A stretch of DNA of 64,000 nt from RPQJ01 sp963732415 (lineage in GTDB: Bacteria; Pseudomonadota; Gammaproteobacteria; Steroidobacterales; Steroidobacteraceae). The DNA lies in assembly GCA_963732415.1 (NCBI GenBank), contig CAVSZK010000019.1, forward strand, positions 885,845 through 949,844, written 5' to 3'. Positions 42,219 to 50,060 of this stretch are shown here, in pieces (position 1 is the stretch's first letter; each line of letters starts with the position of its first letter). The translations under genes and the position numbers were made by a program. The notes below the pieces were generated by a model. The model did no database searches, was not told the origin of the DNA, and saw nothing but the letters and a program-made list of their open reading frames with translations.

Positions 42219-43139
42219 CTACCCGGGCTCGAGACCCGGCGAATAGAAGACCTGCCCCTGGTTGTCGACGATCACCGCCTCGACGTCGCCGACCCGCCGC
42301 ACATACGCCATGCCGCGCTCGACCCCGAGTATGAAAACGGGCTTGGTGAGGCCGTCGGTGCGGGTCGCGTTCGGACCGATGATGGTGACGCTGCGGACGT
42401 CGGACGGTGACTTGCCCGTGCCAGGCACCAGGATGTGATGGTGTCGCACACCATCCTGCTCGAAGAAGCGCTCGTAGTCGCCGGAGGTCGATATCGCCTC
42501 GTCGGCGAGCGGGATGCGCGTGACCACGACGCCGTCCCGGCGCGGGTCGCGAATGCCAACGATCCATGGCTTGCCGCGGCGGTCCCCGAGCAGCCGGGTG
42601 TCGCCGCCGGCATTGACCATCGCGTGTTGAATGCCAAGTGCGCGCAGGATCTCGACGCCGCGATCGACTGCCCAGCCCTTGGCAAATCCTCCCAGGTCGA
42701 TGCGCATGCCCGGCCGCAGGAAGCGGATCGTGCGCGCCTCGCGATCGACCTGCAGCTGGCGATAGTCGATCGACTGCAGCGCCGCGGCGATCTGCTCCTC
42801 GGTCGGGTGCAGCTGCGCGCGGTAATCGTAGAGATAGCCCACGCTCGCGTAGGTGATGTCGAAAATGCCGTCGCTCAACCGCGAGTACTCGAGGGACTTC
42901 TCCACCACGTCGATGATGTCGCCATCAACCTGCACAGGCCTGTCGTATGCATGCGCGTTGACCTGCGACAGCTGGCTCTCCGGCTTGTAGGTGCTCATCA
43001 GCCGGTCGGTGCGATGCATGTCGGCCATGACCGCGTCGATACCGCGCTCCGCCACGAGCGGGTCGGTCGCCCAGAGTTCCACGGCGATCCGGGTACCCAT
43101 GATCGCTTCTTCGCGCTGGTACCAATTTCCACTCGACAT
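42219..43139 (-). CDS. apbE: FAD:protein FMN transferase ApbE
   Basis: Exported or membrane-linked enzyme that attaches FMN to threonine/serine of extracytoplasmic redox proteins. 306 aa from the ATG at 43139 (MSSGNWYQREEAIMGTRIAVELW); longer frames upstream run into the next gene. MRIDLGGFAKGWAVD near residue 155 and INAGGD-type VNAGGDTRLLG follow the FAD/magnesium site; ISTSGDYERFF and SVTIIGPNATRTDGL complete the family signature. No clear signal peptide is seen, which is true of a subset of ApbE proteins. Ten bases separate it from the zinc-ribbon methyltransferase upstream, so it ends the 49.9-42.2 kb operon. Confidence 0.93.
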   Translation of the reverse strand: MSSGNWYQREEAIMGTRIAVELWATDPLVAERGIDAVMADMHRTDRLMSTYKPESQLSQVNAHAYDRPVQVDGDIIDVVEKSLEYSRLSDGIFDITYASVGYLYDYRAQLHPTEEQIAAALQSIDYRQLQVDREARTIRFLRPGMRIDLGGFAKGWAVDRGVEILRALGIQHAMVNAGGDTRLLGDRRGKPWIVGIRDPRRDGVVVTRIPLADEAISTSGDYERFFEQDGVRHHHILVPGTGKSPSDVRSVTIIGPNATRTDGLTKPVFILGVERGMAYVRRVGDVEAVIVDNQGQVFYSPGLEPG

Positions 43140-43149
43140 CAAGGCACGC

Positions 43150-44524
43150 TCACGGGCGCCACGGCGCCTGCGCCTCCGTGAACAGGCGCTGCAGGAACCC
43201 GCGAACAGCCGGAAGGGCCTCGTCCGCCGGCAACAAGCGCTCACGCACCAGTATTTCGGCGATGTCGCGCAGCGTGCGCTGGCCATCGATCAGCGACGCG
43301 ACGAAGGAATGGACGCGCATCGCCAGGACCTGGCTCTCGACCTGCGGCAGCATCGGCACCGGCACATCGTCCTGCTCGAGCCAGCGTGGTGCGTTGCGAT
43401 GCGGCGCCGGCGGCGCGACCCGTCTCATGCACCATGGCGCTGAAGGTCACCAGTCGCTCCATGCGGCCGTTTCGACTGGCCGGGGACGCCAGGTACGGGA
43501 CCACCTCCTCATGCAACTCGATATCGCCGAAGCCGGCGGCATCGAGGATCGCCGGAAGCTCGTCGATCGAATAGCAGCGCGCTGGATCGCCGTGCTGGAA
43601 GAACAGCGAACCGCTGTTGACCCAGCGACCCCCCGGCTTGAGCCACTGGTTCAACCTGGCCGCAAACGACGCGAAGTCCTCGTCGAGGATGTCGATCAAC
43701 CACGGCGTGACCACGGTATCGAAAGCGCCTGCCGCAAACGGCGCCTGCGAGGCATCGGCCACGACCGGCCACAGGCCGGGCGGCGCCGGCGCCGGCGCGT
43801 GCAGGTCGCGCAACAATGCCTGGCAGCCAAGATCGCGCGGGGCCAGAGGGAACTCGTGGAGTTCGACGTGCTCGCCGGCGAACATCCGGCGCGCGACGAT
43901 CATCATCAGCGGATTCAGGTCCGCGGCAATCGTCGCGATCGGGCCGCGGCGAACGTGCAGGTCGTAGGCAAGCCGCCCCGCACCGCATCCGGGCACGAGC
44001 ATCCGGCCAGGATTCGCCGCGCCGAGCGCCCGGTCCACGGCGGCGTAGGCCGCTTCATTCTCCTCGGAGCCCCAGCACCAGTCGCGGTGCAGGTTGGCGT
44101 AGTAACTGGTGAGTCCCTGCCCTGCCGGCAGCGGCAAACCAAGCGCCCGATAGGTTTCGGGCACGGCGGCTGCGGCGGCCACGTCGAGTGGCGCAAGCAG
44201 CGACGACAGTCGTCGCGCGTGGTCGCTGCAGGCGCTGGAAAGGAGCTTCAGACGATTGCGGGTCGCCGCCAGCGTGACGCCAGGCCCGAGTGCCGCACGG
44301 TAACGCGCCGCCTGGGCCTCGAGCCCGGTGGTGAATGCACGCATGCGTGTGCGCCACTCGCCCAGCGTCGCCTGCGGCTCGGCGCAGAGCCACGGGATGC
44401 CGTCCACGAACGGGTATTGCGCGCCGCACGCCTCGCAGCGCGCTTCGGTGCCGGGAGCGAGCCGTCCGCTGCAACGCGGGCAGCTGAGCAGCGTCCAGCG
44501 ATCGATTTCGGGTGCCCTGTTCAA
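43150..44524 (-). CDS. Zinc-ribbon SAM methyltransferase with C-terminal helical domain, one frameshift
   Basis: N-terminal Trm112-like zinc ribbon (CPRCSGRL...CEACGAQYPFVDGIPWLC, residues 15-46), then a methyltransferase core with LVPGCGAGRLAYDL, ADLNPLMMIVARRM and AGAFDTVVTPWLIDIL, resembling the N2227/carnosine N-methyltransferase group. Near 43417-43424 one extra base shifts the frame: after FSAMVHETGR the real sequence continues VAPPAPHRNAPRWLEQDDVPVP and a PqqD-like helical domain (FVASLIDGQRTLRDIAEILV) to the stop at 43150. Corrected length about 457 aa. The C-terminal module resembles those that hold peptide substrates. The substrate is unknown; it lies between apbE and the DUF1501 gene in the same operon. 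Confidence 0.8.
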
Positions 44525-44535
44525 GGGACCCGAGT

Positions 44536-46170
44536 CTAGCCGATCGTGCCGCTCACCACCGGGTTGAACGCGATCAGGCTGTCCTGCAGCGCCGGGGACC
44601 CGAGGCCGTGGCCCGGGAACTTCTGCCCGAACTGCCCCTGCTCACCGTGCAGCGCCATGTAGTTGAGCACCACGGTCTCGACCAGCAGGTTGACGTTGTT
44701 GGCCGCGGGACTCGAGGCCGTCTCCACCGACGCATCGGGGCGGAAGTACCCGATCTGCTGGTGCCGTGCCGTGCCGGCGTTGCCCGAGCTGAGCAGCTGC
44801 GGCCGCCCCTGCGGGTTGTAGACCAGGAAGAACGAAGCGCCCGTGGACTGGTTGTCGCTGGTCCACATGAACTTGCCGCGGCCATCGACGCTGCTGTCCA
44901 CCTGGCCACTGGCCGAGATCGAGCCGTCGGAGAAGACGTACAGCATCAGCGGCATGCCGCGCCGCGCCGCGTACTCCAGGCACGCGCCCATGCAACGTCC
45001 CGCACGAAGGTCGCGCAGTTCGCCGGTCGAGCGCCCCTGGCCGTGATAGTCGTAGCCGCCGAGCGTGATCGTGCCCGCCCCTGCGTAGCCGGACAGCACC
45101 ATCTTCATCACCGCAGCGGTCTTGCGGAACTCGGCGTCGCCGTTGTACTCGGCCGGGCTGAAGACACCACCGGCACCTACGATGTCCTGGTCGAGGTCCG
45201 GATTGAGGCTGGTGGGATCGCCGAAGCGGTCCACCACGTCCGCCGCCTTCACGTATCCGCAGTTCACCAGGTCGCGCACGACCTCGTCGCGCGTGACGGT
45301 GGTCTTCTTCGGGTCCAACCAGGGCTGCTTCGGGTCGACCATCTGCAGCTTTCGATTGCTGATGCGCTCTACCGACTCCATCACGGCCACCGTGTCGTCC
45401 ACGCTCAGCAGGCTCGCAAGCTGGCCGGTATCAACGAGGCCCGTGACGTCGCTGGCCCGGTCCACCTTGGTCGGGCGCACCGACAGGTCGATCAAGCCGG
45501 CCGGTGCCATGGAGTTGCCGCCCGAATCCGACGCACGTGAGCCGATCAGCGTCGCAAGCGATCCACCCGCTCCAGCCTTGTAGATCCCGTACATGGGATT
45601 GTGCGGGTTGTTCCCGGTGTCGTTTTCCGAACGTGCCGCGATGACGGCGCCGTTGATCGAGGCAGCCGTTGCAGGCGAGACACGATCCATGATGCCGCGC
45701 AGGAATGCGCTGTCGGAATGGAACGCGAGGCCCAGGCTGGTGTCGGTGAAGCTGGTGCCGGTCGCGGAATTGGTCATGCTGGGCAGCATGTCGCCCGGCA
45801 GGCCCATCTTTCCGTAGCCGGCCGTGCTCAGGAAGTCGAGCTGCCCGCCCGGCCCGCCGATCAGCACGTTCGAGCCGACCATGTTTGCGCCACCGGCCAG
45901 GTCGATGCAGATGAACGGGATCTTGCCTGCGCCGAGGACCGAGATGCCGCAACTGTTTCTGAGTGCCTGCAGGTCGGGCGACAGTGCGGCCATGGCCGCG
46001 CGCGGATCCGCAAACAGGCTGAAGATTGTCGGCGCGACGACCGTTCCGAGGCCCGCCGTCAATCCCTGGGCGATGAAATCGCGGCGCGTGATCGGGCGCT
46101 TGTGGCCGAGCGCGTGCCGGATCGGTTCATCCAGGCCCAGTCGCCGTGGGGGTGCCTTGCGAATGATCAT
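44536..46170 (-). CDS. Tat-exported DUF1501 protein
   Basis: 544 aa. The Tat signal ITRRDFIAQGLTAGLGTVVAP lies at about residues 27-48, so a folded, possibly cofactor-loaded protein crosses to the periplasm. The DUF1501 core (sulfatase/alkaline-phosphatase-like fold) shows ICIDLAGGANMVGSNVLIGG, MKMVLSGYAGAGTITLGGYDYHGQG and RCMGACLEYAARRGMPLMLYVFSDG. In this fold the aspartates and histidines at YDYHGQG and after FSDG would hold metal. Function unknown; DUF1501 genes often stand beside cytochrome-domain genes in planctomycetes and proteobacteria. Here it follows the dihaem LamG lipoprotein gene by 32 bases. Confidence 0.9.
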   Translation of the reverse strand: MIIRKAPPRRLGLDEPIRHALGHKRPITRRDFIAQGLTAGLGTVVAPTIFSLFADPRAAMAALSPDLQALRNSCGISVLGAGKIPFICIDLAGGANMVGSNVLIGGPGGQLDFLSTAGYGKMGLPGDMLPSMTNSATGTSFTDTSLGLAFHSDSAFLRGIMDRVSPATAASINGAVIAARSENDTGNNPHNPMYGIYKAGAGGSLATLIGSRASDSGGNSMAPAGLIDLSVRPTKVDRASDVTGLVDTGQLASLLSVDDTVAVMESVERISNRKLQMVDPKQPWLDPKKTTVTRDEVVRDLVNCGYVKAADVVDRFGDPTSLNPDLDQDIVGAGGVFSPAEYNGDAEFRKTAAVMKMVLSGYAGAGTITLGGYDYHGQGRSTGELRDLRAGRCMGACLEYAARRGMPLMLYVFSDGSISASGQVDSSVDGRGKFMWTSDNQSTGASFFLVYNPQGRPQLLSSGNAGTARHQQIGYFRPDASVETASSPAANNVNLLVETVVLNYMALHGEQGQFGQKFPGHGLGSPALQDSLIAFNPVVSGTIG

Positions 46171-46202
46171 GGTTGCTTACCTGGTGCGTGCCTTGCGGCG
46201 CC

Positions 46203-48659
46203 TCAATTGATCAGCGTCACGGCGCTGCCGAGCATGGCTGCACAGGTCGCCTTGACGACCGTCGCAGTGCGTCCTGCCGGGCAACTGTTGCCGCAGGTGG
46301 TGAGTCGCGTGATCAGGCTGTCGAGCTCAGTGCTCACTTCGCCCGGATCCGGGTCGGACCCCATGTTGGCGAGCATCATGCGACTGACCAGTGAGTTGAC
46401 CACGATCCCGCGGCCGCCGGAGCCGAACGCGGTCGCCGGGGCAGCGCTGAAATTGAAGCCCGGGAAATAAGCCGCGCGAGCCGAGGTGTCGTCGACGAGC
46501 GCGTTGCAGTACTGGATCGAGAGCTGGGCGATCGCCACCGGGTGACCGGAGACGAAGGTGTCGATGCTCTCGACGGTCGGCAGTGCCTGCTTGACGGTGT
46601 CGAACGTGGCCTTCACCGCTGGCGTCTGGGCGCTGACGCCGGTCAGCCTGGACATGGTCGCGTCGATCCTGTCGAACACCCGCAGTCCGATGTCGGCGGG
46701 ACGACGCATGTCCGGCGGCGGCCCGGGAGCCAGCGGCACCGGGTCGAGGCGCACGTTGGTGTTCGAACCGAGCACGTCGAAGCTCAGGAAGAACTCGTCG
46801 GTGTCGGGCCCCTTCTGCAGCGCGATCACCGTACCGATCGTCGACAGTTGCTGGCCGAGCGGGCCGTACTCGGAATCCGTGATGTTCGTGTCCAGCGTCC
46901 GGTACGCCTGGCCGACGTCCGGTTCGGTGCCGTTGATGCCGATGCGCATGCCCGCGATGGGAATCGTGCCCGGTTGCGCCGCAGGGTCGAGGCTGATGAA
47001 CGTCGGCTTGTCGAACAGGTAGCTGTAGCTGTCGAACTGGCTCACCGAGAACATGATGTACGACTGCGGAACGCCGGTCAGGTGGCTTACCGAGAACAGC
47101 ACGTAGTATTTCTCGCCGACGCCGGCGTCAAAGTTCGTCTGCACCTGCTGCTGGGTGAGCGCGCGGTTGTAGACGGCCACCAGCCGGAAGATGCCCTGGA
47201 ACTGGCGATCGCCGGACACTTCGTTGCCCAGCACGAACGCGAAGGTATCGTCCCAGTCGGCGATGTTGCCGCCCGCCGACGGATCGGCGTCGCCGGTGAA
47301 CTCCCCGTTCACGTAGATCCGCCGGCCATTGACCGGGTCGTAGGTCACGACTACGTGCTGCAGCGTGGCCTGCAGGTCCTCGTCCGCGGCGGCCGTCGTG
47401 AGCTTCGGGTCGCCGGCCTGGTCGGTGCTGCTCGAGCGATTGTAGAAGTCGTAGCTGTAGAGCGTCTGGCCGAGCATGAAGTTGCGGGTGGTCGTGCCGC
47501 CCGAGTAGGAGACGATGCGCGCTTCTTCCTGCGCGACGTTACCCGGCGCGACCCAGGCCTCGATCGTGTACTCGCCGGTGGCCGCAATGAGGTTGTGCAG
47601 CTTTCGGCTGGCCGTGGTCGAGCCCTGCGCCTTGCCGCTGCGGACATTGATGCCCCAGCCGCCGACCCAGGTCACGTCACCGGACAGCGTGAGGTTCAGC
47701 GCCGGATCCACGCCGCTGGTGTCGTAGACGGTGCTGCCCCTGCCGGTCTTGAACTCCCACAAGCCGATGGTGTTCGAGGTGTACCGGTTGCCACCGCTCG
47801 CGACGGTACCGTCGTACATCCCGAGCGCCTTCGAAAGCACCAGCGATGGGTCGACCTGAGTGACGGGTACCTGCCCGGCGAACGCACTGATGGCGGCCTG
47901 CATTTCGTCCGCATCCGCGGCGCAGTCGCTCCAGCAGTTGTGGAACTCGTTGCGCAGGCGCAGCACCAGGCGCGACTGGGCCGGCGTGTCGAGGTCGATC
48001 TTGACCTTCGCCGCGCCGTAGGCCTCGTCGAGGTCAGCCGAGGCGAAGTACGGCGACTGTGCCGCCGCTGCCGTCGGCGCGTGGCAGCGCGCGCAGTACT
48101 CACGCACCACTGGATAGACGGTCGTTGAGAACAACGCCGGCGTCATCGGGAACGCCTTGCTGGCGCCCGGGTCCTTGATGACCGGCGCCTTGAGAATCAC
48201 GCCCTGCACGCCGCCTCCGCCTGCCGCACCGGCCCAGGCAGTGATCCAGGTCGTCATGATGTCGGCGCACGCGTCGGCGCTGGCGAGCCAGCAGTTGTGG
48301 CCCCCGGCTACCTTCTGCACCATGCGTGAATCGCGCGGGGAAGAAAGAGTGACGATGCCGTTCGCGGCCGCATAGGCGAGGTTGACGTCGTCCTGGCGCA
48401 CGAACTGGGGGGCCTGGCCCCCAGCGACGTGGCACTTGCCACAGCGATTGCTCGCCTTGAGGTTGTCCCAGACGTTGATCTTGAACGCCTGTACGTCGGC
48501 CGTAGCCGGCGGCGGGCCGCTGTACGCGGCGGGCGTTCCACCGGAGGTGACCGGGTTGCTGACTGTCTCGGCGCCGCCGCCGCAACCGCCGAGCAACAGC
48601 GCAGCAGCGCCGATGGCAGCGGCACGGATCGTCCAGGTTCGCAGGGTCGTGGTGTTCAT
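46203..48659 (-). CDS. Dihaem LamG-domain lipoprotein
   Basis: 818 aa. Lipoprotein signal with lipobox LLLGGC (Cys26). Two c-type haem sites are CGKCH at 73-77 and CARCH at 189-193, each in a cytochrome-like segment with HNCW (about 121-124) or FHNCWSDC further on. A LamG/concanavalin-like domain spans about 290-520 (TGEYTIEAWVAPGNVAQEEAR, LQHVVVTYDPVNGRRIYVNGEF). The C-terminal 300 residues are unassigned, with a late CGNSCPAG cysteine pair. Anchored to the outer membrane and carrying haem, it could pass electrons or bind a surface polymer. It lies 8 bases after the c-haem gene at 48668 and before the DUF1501 gene. Confidence 0.9.
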   Translation of the reverse strand: MNTTTLRTWTIRAAAIGAAALLLGGCGGGAETVSNPVTSGGTPAAYSGPPPATADVQAFKINVWDNLKASNRCGKCHVAGGQAPQFVRQDDVNLAYAAANGIVTLSSPRDSRMVQKVAGGHNCWLASADACADIMTTWITAWAGAAGGGGVQGVILKAPVIKDPGASKAFPMTPALFSTTVYPVVREYCARCHAPTAAAAQSPYFASADLDEAYGAAKVKIDLDTPAQSRLVLRLRNEFHNCWSDCAADADEMQAAISAFAGQVPVTQVDPSLVLSKALGMYDGTVASGGNRYTSNTIGLWEFKTGRGSTVYDTSGVDPALNLTLSGDVTWVGGWGINVRSGKAQGSTTASRKLHNLIAATGEYTIEAWVAPGNVAQEEARIVSYSGGTTTRNFMLGQTLYSYDFYNRSSSTDQAGDPKLTTAAADEDLQATLQHVVVTYDPVNGRRIYVNGEFTGDADPSAGGNIADWDDTFAFVLGNEVSGDRQFQGIFRLVAVYNRALTQQQVQTNFDAGVGEKYYVLFSVSHLTGVPQSYIMFSVSQFDSYSYLFDKPTFISLDPAAQPGTIPIAGMRIGINGTEPDVGQAYRTLDTNITDSEYGPLGQQLSTIGTVIALQKGPDTDEFFLSFDVLGSNTNVRLDPVPLAPGPPPDMRRPADIGLRVFDRIDATMSRLTGVSAQTPAVKATFDTVKQALPTVESIDTFVSGHPVAIAQLSIQYCNALVDDTSARAAYFPGFNFSAAPATAFGSGGRGIVVNSLVSRMMLANMGSDPDPGEVSTELDSLITRLTTCGNSCPAGRTATVVKATCAAMLGSAVTLIN

Positions 48660-48667
48660 GTCGTCCC

Positions 48668-49858
48668 CTAGTCGCCCATGCAGTAGGTGGCAGCCTCGGC
48701 GAACACTCGCTTCAGCTGGTAGCCGCTGGACTTGAAGGAACCGACCATCGACTGGATCCTGGCGCGGTCCTGGGCGTCACTCGGGTCGCGGAAGCAGACG
48801 GTGCGGAACACCTTCTTTACCTGGCAGCCGGCGAATGCATCGGTGTGCGCGAGTTCCATGCCGAGCGACTTCGGGCCCTGCCCGCTGCCCGGCAGCGAGG
48901 AATCCCATCCGAGCAGGGAATTGCGTCCCTTGCGCCAGTAGTTGTCCCAGTGATCGTCGGGCGTCGAGTACCCGGCGGGGAACGTGTCCTTGTTGTGGAA
49001 GTACTTCGGGCGGACCACGCCTTCCGAGTAGACCAGCCGGCCAGCCGTCTCGTCCCAGTCGAGGTAGGCGAAGGCCTGGACCATCGGGTCCATGCCGCTG
49101 TGGCAACCGATGCAGTTGTTGAGGAACAGGCGGCTGTCCCCGCCCGGGCTGCGGCTGACATCCTGGCGGATGCGGTCCGGCGGGCGGGTCGTGTCCATCA
49201 CCTGCTCCAGGTCGGTGCACAGGTGATTGATCAGCGTGAAGCGGAACATCGCGCGATTGGTACCAGCCACCAGGAACGCTTCCGCAGCCGCGCGTGAAGT
49301 CAGTACGCCTGCGGTCGCGCTCGGCGGCAGGCCGTTGGCCGATGACTGCGTGGTCCGGGTCAGCACGTCCTTCAGGTTCGCGCCGTTGGCCTCGAGCGCC
49401 GCATAGTGGTCGTTGTTCGCTGCCGAGTAGGCGGGAACGCCTGAAGCGCCGCTGCCGACGTAGAGGATGTCGTCGTAGAGGACGTGATCGAACGGCACGT
49501 CGTCGCGCACCATGCCGATCACCGTCGCGACGTAGTCGTTCAGCGGCGCGAACACCGTCTGGTCCTCGTTGGTCCACGGCATCGCGAAGTTCTTCAGTGT
49601 CACGTCGTAGAAGGCCCGGTCCTGCATCGCCGTATAGGCGGCCTGGGTCGGACTGCCGGACGCGATGTCGCTGGCCATCGAGGTGAGCACCGCTTCGCTC
49701 GGCGGTACGCCTGCAAGGCGATCGTGCATGCGCTTGGCCTGGCTGCGTGAATCGGCCATCGATGTCGTGGGCTGCAGCGCGATGAGCAGCGCGCACGCAG
49801 TCATGGCGGTCAACCGCAGCCTGGCGTGACCATACCGTGCGAGCGTCCTGAGGCGCAT
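48668..49858 (-). CDS. Exported c-haem-binding protein
   Basis: 396 aa from the ATG at 49858, preceded by GGGGGAGGA; frames upstream remain open but are non-homologous. Signal peptide (RLTAMTACALLIALQPTTSMA). One haem c motif, CIGCH, at 249-253 in RLFLNNCIGCHSGMDPMVQAF. The rest is mostly helical (ASDIASGSPTQAAYTAMQDRAF, HVLYDDILYVGSGASG), and the end has three further cysteines (AGCQVKKVFRTVCF, YCMGD). It resembles DUF1585/DUF1588-type haem proteins in layout but I cannot assign it firmly. First gene of the minus-strand operon that continues into the LamG and DUF1501 genes. Confidence 0.82.
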   Translation of the reverse strand: MRLRTLARYGHARLRLTAMTACALLIALQPTTSMADSRSQAKRMHDRLAGVPPSEAVLTSMASDIASGSPTQAAYTAMQDRAFYDVTLKNFAMPWTNEDQTVFAPLNDYVATVIGMVRDDVPFDHVLYDDILYVGSGASGVPAYSAANNDHYAALEANGANLKDVLTRTTQSSANGLPPSATAGVLTSRAAAEAFLVAGTNRAMFRFTLINHLCTDLEQVMDTTRPPDRIRQDVSRSPGGDSRLFLNNCIGCHSGMDPMVQAFAYLDWDETAGRLVYSEGVVRPKYFHNKDTFPAGYSTPDDHWDNYWRKGRNSLLGWDSSLPGSGQGPKSLGMELAHTDAFAGCQVKKVFRTVCFRDPSDAQDRARIQSMVGSFKSSGYQLKRVFAEAATYCMGD

Positions 49859-50060
49859 GCAGATCCTCCCCCAACCGGACCATCCGGTCGTTGGGCGCGA
49901 ATTTGAGTGCTGGCGCGACAAACGCCAAGCCGCGTGTTCCGCATTGAGAGCTGCCTCACACAACAGGAGCCCGCAGGTGGTGCTATCGGCTGCATATGAG
50001 AAAAAGTGAGCTCCCGCGGTGCCTGCGCCGCGCTCGTGTACACCTGCCGAGGATGATCCG
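49859..50060. promoter_or_regulatory. Divergent control region of the two haem-protein operons
   Basis: 202 bases between the c-haem gene (minus) and the HzsA-related gene (plus). A purine-rich ribosome site lies at each edge (GGGGGAGGA on the minus side at 49862-49870; GAGGAT at 50049-50054 on the plus side). The centre is the only place for promoters of both operons. I see no GEMM-type aptamer and no clear sigma-54 pair here, and no unambiguous -35/-10 set. Confidence 0.4.

Noticed and set aside
43150..43428. Separate 92-aa gene after the zinc-ribbon methyltransferase
   Set aside because: The upstream frame has no stop and turns to Arg-rich nonsense exactly where this one begins, so one frameshifted gene is the better reading.
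46542..48128. 528-codon open frame on the plus strand across the LamG lipoprotein gene
   Set aside because: No homology visible; the minus-strand product has a lipobox, haem sites and a LamG domain.
49977..49997. Sigma-54 promoter (TGGTGC...CTGCA) in the divergent region
   Set aside because: The GG to GC distance is one base too long and the -24 element is poor.
49859..50060. Second GEMM riboswitch
   Set aside because: AAACGCCAAGCC resembles the core slightly, but no GAAA-capped P2 and no GGGTTGCC closing strand follow.
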